Assembly: GCF_000499385.1 (NCBI RefSeq)
Contig: NW_013652451.1
Span: 42,501-59,122, forward strand
DNA: 16,622 nucleotides
From: Eimeria necatrix
Lineage: Eukaryota > Apicomplexa > Conoidasida > Eucoccidiorida > Eimeriidae
Direction: 5' to 3'
Shown here piece by piece: positions 12,176 through 16,622 of this stretch. The translations under genes and the position numbers were made by a program. Under the pieces are notes generated by a model. The model was not told the DNA's origin. It did not search any database and worked only from the letters and a program-made list of their open reading frames with translations. Position 1 is the stretch's first letter, and every line of letters begins with the position of its first letter.

Positions 12176-12292
12176 TGCTGCTGCTGCTCGCTGGAGGGCA
12201 GGCGGGCTTTTGATGGTAAAGGCCAAAGAACTGAGGGGAAGGTAAAAGAGGCAAAGACAGAGACAGACGCAGCAACGAGGCCAGGCCATCAT
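10543..12292 (-). CDS. FabZ: FabZ, (3R)-hydroxyacyl-ACP dehydratase, apicoplast-targeted
   Basis: Dehydrates 3-hydroxyacyl-ACP to trans-2-enoyl-ACP in the type II fatty acid synthase of the apicoplast. Exon 1 ends at 11898, exon 2 is 11418-11298, exon 3 is 10679-10543 with TAG at 10545-10543. Motifs: [56 protein letters not shown], ending [10 protein letters not shown]. The known FabZ catalytic pair is the His of GHFP and the Glu of LEALAQ, 14 residues apart; both are present and lie on different exons. The only upstream ATG (12292) opens [20 protein letters not shown] then SSLAFTIK, a plausible signal peptide for bipartite apicoplast targeting, but in another frame than the catalytic domain. 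A short intron must join them: 41 nt from GTTCTT to CCCTCCAG would close the phase and leave a Ser run coded by the CAG tract. The catalytic frame itself has no upstream ATG. Confidence 0.93.
10688..10775. repeat. (AAAT)n array in FabZ intron 2
   Basis: AAAT units then AATT units, just upstream (sense strand) of the acceptor TTTTTAG of FabZ exon 3. Confidence 0.9.
10864..11297. repeat. three telomere-like arrays of mixed orientation in FabZ intron 2
   Basis: TTTAGGG at 10864-10898, AAACCCT at 11065-11120 and 11227-11285, with a decayed zone (CCCTGAAGAGTAAACCCTAA) between. The last array ends at ATTTGGGGTTTACCC, so on the sense strand FabZ exon 2 is followed directly by the donor GTAAACCCC. 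Confidence 0.9.
11445..11590. repeat. A-rich 11-nt tandem repeat in FabZ intron 1
   Basis: Imperfect units around GAGAATTAAAA. A second A-rich array with AGAATAAA units follows at about 11730-11825. Confidence 0.8.
12132..12188. repeat. CTG tract in FabZ exon 1
   Basis: CTG on the plus strand; read as CAG on the FabZ strand, giving a Ser or Ala run depending on where the N-terminal intron falls. It lies between the signal-like segment and the catalytic domain. Confidence 0.85.
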
Positions 12293-12294
12293 CT

Positions 12295-12336
<42 letters not shown>

Positions 12337-12764
12337 AGGAAGGGGGAACCAGGCAGCAAACCCTAAACGCAATAAAGACAACTTAAATCCTGAAAAATAA
12401 ATTTGCTGCTGCTGCTGCTGCTGCTGCTGCGCCTGCCGAGACAGGGGGGCAGTCGGCTGCTGCTAGTCGAGTCGGGGGTTGGGGCTTTGCTGCCGATTGC
12501 ATGCGCTGCAGCAGCAGCAGCGGTCTCTGTGGCCCGTCCAGAGAAAAAAATCAAAATTTAAACCTAAACTCCAAACCCTAAACCCTAAACCCTAAACCCT
12601 AAACCCTGGGCCCTGAATGGCGTGCCCTTCTTGGGGGCAAGCCGCCGCTGATCGCAGCGCCTGAAAAACCCTAAACCCTAAACCCTAAACCCTAAACCCT
12701 AAACCCTCGAGGGAACGCGAGGCCTTCCAGATCAGCCCCCGTCTGCTGCTGCAGCTGCAGCAAA
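12293..12764. promoter_or_regulatory. divergent intergenic region between FabZ and the CHERP-like gene
   Basis: The two start codons point away from each other about 470 nt apart, so both promoters should lie here. The region has two CTG tracts (12298-12336, 12403-12430), two AAACCCT arrays and one GCATGC. No defined core promoter element is visible. A 5' non-coding exon of the CHERP-like gene could end near GCTGCAGCTGCAG at 12747. Confidence 0.5.
12574..12708. repeat. two telomere-like AAACCCT arrays upstream of the CHERP-like gene
   Basis: Arrays at 12574-12607 and 12665-12708 separated by about 57 nt of unique sequence. Confidence 0.95.
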
Positions 12765-12798
12765 ATGTGGAGCCACGGGGGAGGGCACCCGCAGCAGT

Positions 12799-12841
<43 letters not shown>

Positions 12842-13148
12842 CCAAATGCAGCAGTACATGCAGCAGCAAATGGGGGGCTACGGCTCTGCGGGCTTCGACG
12901 CTGCGCAGCAGCAGCAGATGCACCACCACATGATGCTGCAGCAGCAGCACTACATGCAGCAGCAGCAGCAATACATGCAGCAGCAGCAGCAGCAGCAGCA
13001 GCAGCACACCCCCGGGGCCTACCCCTACCAGCAGCAGCAAATGTACCCCCACAGCTACGGCTTTTCTTCTCCTGCTTCTGCTTCTTCCTACGGCTCGCCT
13101 GCTGCTGCTGCTGCTGCTGCAGCAGGAGGCAGCGCAGCAGCAGCAGGG

Positions 13149-13182
<34 letters not shown>

Positions 13183-13713
13183 GTCCCTATGGCCACACCA
13201 CCCCACAAGTTTCTCCTTATGGAGCAGCACTTGGCAGCAGACAAGCTGTGCCTCCGCCTGCAGACCCCGAGCTCGCCAAGAGGATCCGCACCATGGCAGG
13301 TAAGGGTTTAGGGTTTAGGGTTTAGGGTTTAGGGTTTAGGGTTTAGGGTTTAGGGTTTGGAGTTTAGGGTTTGAGGGCTGCAGGAACGACCAGCGCTGAT
13401 GCCCTTGAACTCTCTCTTGCACCTAATGCCCTCTTCTGTCCAGGCTTCAAAGCTTAGTGGCTAGAACTAGGGTTTAGGGTTTAGGGTTTAGGGTTTAGGG
13501 TTTAGGGTTTAGGGTTTAGGGTTTTTGCTGCAGAGTACTGCGCGCGAAACCCTGACATGGAGCGGCTGGTGCGTCAGCGGGACGGAGCAGACCCTCGTTT
13601 TTCTTTCTTGTCTGGAGGCGAGGGTTTTGAGTACTACAGGTAAACCCTAAACCCTAAACCCTAAACCCTAAACCCTAAACCCTCGTTGAGGTGAAGCAGA
13701 CTGGCATCTCGGG

Positions 13714-13794
<81 letters not shown>

Positions 13795-13964
13795 GGAGTG
13801 GGGCTACGACCCCGAGTCGCTGCTGCTGCTGTACAAGCAGCAGCAGCAAAAACACTCCTTGTCTGCTGCTCGAGATAAAGAGCTGCTGGGGGTTTTGGAA
13901 ACCCTAGAAACAGCAGCAACAGCAGAGCACATTCGCGCGGCCAGGCGCTGGGCGGAGGTTTGCT

Positions 13965-14024
<60 letters not shown>

Positions 14025-14303
14025 GCAGCGGGGGAGAGCCAGACCCTGCTGCTGCTGCAGCACTTGCTGCTGCGCTGTACAGACACCAGAAAACCCTCAA
14101 AACCCAAACCCATAAACTCCACGTCCTCTACTTGGCCCACGACATTGTCCAGGTAAACCCTAAACCCTAAACCCTAAACCCTAAACCCTAGCGCACGCCC
14201 AGGGAGCCCCAAACCCTAAACCCTAAACCCTAAACCCTAGCCCTGAGACGGCGAATGCATCTTTTTTGCTGCTGCTGCCGCCATTCCCTCCCTTTTTTTC
14301 CCA

Positions 14304-14393
<90 letters not shown>

Positions 14394-16069
14394 GAATGAA
14401 GCTGTCAACAACCGCAGCAGCGCGGTTTGCGCAGCCTTTAGGGTTTACCTCCCGTGGCTGGCTCGCGAGGCTTACCAAGGGGCGGACTCGGAGACGCAGC
14501 AAAAGGCAAACCCTAAACCCTAAACCCTAAACCCTAAACCCTAAACCCTCGGTGCCGAGCCCTAGGAGGGGCGGGGCGAGGAGGCGCAGCTGCAGCGGGC
14601 TGCAGCAGCGGCGAGGGTTTTCTTTCTGGGGTTTAGGCCGCTGCGGCGGCTCGGCTCTCGCGAGGGTTTAGGGTTTAGGGTTTAGGGTTTAGGGTTTAGG
14701 GTTTGCGCGGCAGGTCGAGCGGGTCCTGGCCCTGTGGGTGGAAAGAGGGGTTTTGGGAAAAGATGATCGGAGAGAAATTTCTTTTTTAATTCGAATGCCG
14801 CAGCAGCAAGTGCAGCAAATCCTAAACCCTAAACCCGAAGCAGAAGTGAGGGTTTAGGGTTTAGGGTTTAGGGTTTGGGGTTTAGGGTTTGGGGTCGGGC
14901 GTTGTTTGGGGGCACAGGGGTCCAGCGGGGAGCAAACGCTTAAGTATTCAGTCTCTAAACCCTAAACCCTAAACCCTAAACCCTAGGCTACGGCGCCTTT
15001 GAAGGAGGGGTGCTGCTGCTGCCCTTGCTGCTGCTGCTGCCCTTGCTGCTGCTGCTGCACTTGCTGCTGCTGCTGCACTTGCTGCTGCTGCTGCACTTGC
15101 TGCTGCTGCTGCTGCTGCAGCGTCGACTTGGTGGGTTTTCAGACCATATCGATTCTGGCGGCCCTCCAGGTACTTCGAAACCCTAAACCCTAAACCCTAA
15201 ACCCTAACGCCAAGCCCTATCCCTAAACCCTAAACCCTTAAACCTGTCGCCAAACCCTCAAGTCCTAAACCCTAAACCCTAGCGCAACACCCTGGCGTCG
15301 AACCCTAGATCGTAAACCCTAGCAACATAGTCGAAAACCCACACCCTCGCGCCAAACCCTAAACCCTCGCGCCAAACCCTAAACCCTAAACCCTAAACCC
15401 TCGCTGCGTCACTGGGCTTCGCAGAACCTCCTCGAGGGTTTGACAGAAGGCCAGAAGAATTAGGGTTTACGCCAGAGACAGTTTCTGTGGGGGTTATGGC
15501 TTCGATGCTGCGCAGCATCATCAAACGCGTAAACCCTAAACCCTAAACCCTAAACCCTAAACCCTCAGTGCCTCAGAGCGAAGGGCGCGCTCGACGCCGT
15601 GCCTTCCACTGCCGCAGCAGATATTCACGCGAGCTCATTTAGGGTTTAGAGTTTTGGGTTTAGAGGCTAGGGTTTAGGGTTTAGGGTTTAGGGTTTAGGG
15701 TTTAGGGTTTAGGGTTTGGCTGCTGCAGACTCGCCACATGCATGCGGCCTTCGTTCCATATCGGCCCCTCGACCCTCTAGCAACCCCCCAAACGGCTCCT
15801 CGTTAGCTGCTGCTGCTGCTGCTGCATTTGCTGCTGCTGCTGCTGCTGCTGCTGCATTTGCTGCTGCTGCTGCTGCTGCATTTGCTGCTGCTGCTACGGC
15901 TGCATTTGCTGCTGCTGCTGCATCTGCTGCTTCGAATTCTGCTGCTGGGGCTGCTGCTGCTTCTGGTTCGCTGCTGCTGCATTGCCTCCCGCACCCTCCG
16001 CTGCACCCTCCGCTGCTGCTGCACTTGCTGCCGTTGCTGCTGCTGCAGCAACTGGTCGCTGCTGCTGCA

Positions 16070-16116
<47 letters not shown>

Positions 16117-16539
16117 AGCTGTGGAGCCCCCGTCGGAGTATCTGTCGGATCGCCTCCAGGACTTCTACGAGGACTTGGAGCACATCGAAGAGAACTTCCG
16201 GAGAAAAATGAACAAGCCGTAAACCCTAAACCCTAAACCCTAAACCCTAAACCCTAAACCCTTGATTTGCTTTAGCAGCTCAGGGCGGCTTCGGCGCCGC
16301 CACGCAAACCGCAAACCCTAGTCCCCAATTTGCCGGCGCCTCCGCAAACAGCATTTAGGGTTTAGGGCTTAGGGTTTAGGGTTTAGGGTTTAGGGTTTAG
16401 GGTTTAGGGTTTGTGCGCAGCGAGAGGTCCGGGCGGCAGCGGTCGCTTTCGCCTTCTCTCTCCGACAGCATCTGCAGCGACGGACATTCCAGAAGCAGAT
16501 CCAGCAGCGCCAGTTTGGAAAGAAAACTGGAAGCAAGGT

Positions 16540-16622
<83 letters not shown>
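12765..16622 (+). CDS. CHERP: CHERP-like SURP/CID splicing protein (3' end outside window)
   Basis: Proposed nuclear pre-mRNA processing factor related to CHERP, which is U2 snRNP-associated in animals. Exons: 12765-13299, 13534-13639, 13691-14152 (possibly split by an intron 13958-14038), 14395-14505, 14714-14845, 14987-15009, 15121-15169, 15729-15801, 16119-16218, 16469-16537. The N-terminus is rich in Q, H, Y and A (MWSHGGGHPQQYQQ). The SURP domain spans exon 1 to 2: ELAKRIRTMAEYCARNP, DPRFSFLSGGEGFEYYR. Then come a P run and a Q run, and a CID-like helical domain: ELLGVLETLETA, HKLHVLYLAHDIVQ, NEAVNNRSSAVCAAF, VERVLALWVERGVLGKDD. C-terminal segments VPYRPLDPLATPQ and PPSEYLSDRLQDFY match the order seen in CHERP, followed by ENFRRKMNKP and HSRSRSSSA, the start of an RS-like tail. 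Nearly all joints close in phase; exon 2 (two bases left over) to exon 3 (enters in phase 0) does not. SR140 is an alternative, but no RRM precedes the SURP. Confidence 0.8.
13303..13524. repeat. two telomere-like TTTAGGG arrays in CHERP-like intron 1
   Basis: Arrays at 13303-13371 and 13469-13524. The first merges with the donor (GTAAGGGTTTAGGG) and the second runs up to the acceptor TTTTTGCTGCAG. Confidence 0.95.
13640..13690. repeat. telomere-like array making up almost a whole 51-nt intron
   Basis: Donor GTAAACCCTAAACCC, six units, then CTCGTTGAG. Nearly every base of the intron is telomere-like repeat. Confidence 0.8.
14153..14240. repeat. telomere-like arrays at the start of a CHERP-like intron
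   Basis: Donor GTAAACCC fuses with an AAACCCT array (to 14189), followed by a second array at 14210-14239. Confidence 0.95.
14304..14393. repeat. (AAAT)n(ATTT)n inverted repeat ending at an acceptor
   Basis: A run of AAAT units switches to ATTT units at AAATAATTTATT, so the arms are complementary. The ATTT arm ends in TTTAG, the acceptor of the exon at 14395. Confidence 0.9.
14508..14704. repeat. opposed telomere-like arrays in one CHERP-like intron
   Basis: AAACCCT array at 14508-14549 at the 5' end and TTTAGGG array at 14664-14704 at the 3' end of intron 14506-14713. The two are complementary and could pair in the transcript, bringing the splice sites together. Confidence 0.9.
14848..14985. 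repeat. opposed telomere-like arrays in the next CHERP-like intron
   Basis: TTTAGGG with TTTGGGG variants at 14848-14894 starting at the donor (GTGAGGG), and AAACCCT at 14956-14985 ending at the acceptor CCCTAG. The order is opposite to that of the previous intron. Confidence 0.9.
15010..15120. repeat. CTG tract forming an entire intron
   Basis: Starts GTGCTGCTG and ends GCTGCTGCAG, with CCTTG and CACTTG interruptions every fifth unit. The flanking mini-exons close in phase (two bases plus one) to give KEG then VDLVGFQ. Confidence 0.75.
15170..15728. repeat. field of intact and decayed telomere-like repeats
   Basis: Both orientations, many decayed units (CCAAGCCCTATCCCTAAACC, TCGCGCCAAACCC) and clean arrays at 15529-15566 and 15662-15718. 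Treated as one intron because the flanking exons close in phase 0. Small exons inside cannot be excluded: ATGGCTTCGATGCTGCG at 15497 ends at a GTAAACCC donor. Confidence 0.7.
15807..16118. repeat. CTG field filling a CHERP-like intron
   Basis: Interrupted CTG units (CATTTG, CTACGG, CATCTG) from donor GTTAGC to acceptor GCTGCTGCAG. One base before and two after close the phase, so the poly-Ala frame across it is probably not translated. Confidence 0.7.
16220..16262. repeat. telomere-like AAACCCT array at a donor or stop
   Basis: Follows AACAAGCC. Read through, CCG TAA would end the protein; read as a donor, GTAAACCC matches the other introns here and joins in phase to the RS-coding exon at 16469. 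The donor reading is preferred. Confidence 0.85.
16355..16412. repeat. telomere-like TTTAGGG array
   Basis: Eight units with one CTTAGGG variant, in the same intron as the AAACCCT array at 16220, making an opposed pair. Confidence 0.95.
16543..16622. repeat. pure CTG tract at the window's right edge
   Basis: About 27 uninterrupted CTG units directly after a GTTTGC donor at 16538. The window stops inside the tract; an assembly break here would be unsurprising. Confidence 0.95.

Noticed and set aside
12765..14505. SR140/U2SURP identity for the SURP and CID gene
   Set aside because: No RRM precedes the SURP, and the PYRPLDP and PPSE-type C-terminal segments fit CHERP better.
15178..15720. CRISPR-like array of short repeats and spacers
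   Set aside because: Units are telomere-like heptamers with decay and variable gaps, in a eukaryotic intron.
15803..16183. Ser-rich minus-strand open frame
   Set aside because: Antisense of a CTG field inside the CHERP-like gene.

Overview
This looks like a repeat-rich, gene-bearing segment of a coccidian genome, most likely Eimeria. The reasons are the internal telomere-like AAACCCT/TTTAGGG arrays, CAG/CTG tracts on nearly every page, genes cut into many very small exons with short introns, homopolymeric amino acid runs in the proteins, and an apicoplast-type FabZ. The published description of E. tenella chromosome 1 as alternating feature-poor and repeat-rich segments (CAG and AAACCCT repeats) fits the second kind. 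No tRNA, rRNA, CRISPR array or bacterial-type operon was seen.

Layout. (1) 1-2835, minus strand: N-terminal and core part of an HFM1/MER3-type meiotic DNA helicase, ten exons, running off the left edge just inside motif VI. (2) 2836-4525: no gene I can name; CAG tracts and possible 5' exons of the next gene. (3) 4526-10083, plus strand: an unrecognised polytopic membrane protein assembled from about 22 exons, nearly all of whose splice phases close. (4) 10084-10542: convergent intergenic space with two GCTA arrays and a telomere-like array. (5) 10543-12292, minus strand: FabZ, the dehydratase of apicoplast type II fatty acid synthesis. (6) 12293-12764: divergent intergenic space. (7) 12765 to the right edge, plus strand: a CHERP-like splicing protein with a Q-rich N-terminus, SURP domain, CID domain and the start of an Arg/Ser-rich tail.

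The genes are not functionally linked to one another. The shared theme is what has happened to their introns: telomere-like heptamers sit at or within a few bases of about a dozen 5' splice sites, CTG tracts fill others, and a short dispersed motif (GGGGTGTAY with a downstream CAG) appears about 13 times and forms at least two splice acceptors. Two genes change reading frame across blocks of alternating G and C runs. Exon models were built by eye from GT-AG sites, phase closure and recalled family motifs; no alignment was run.
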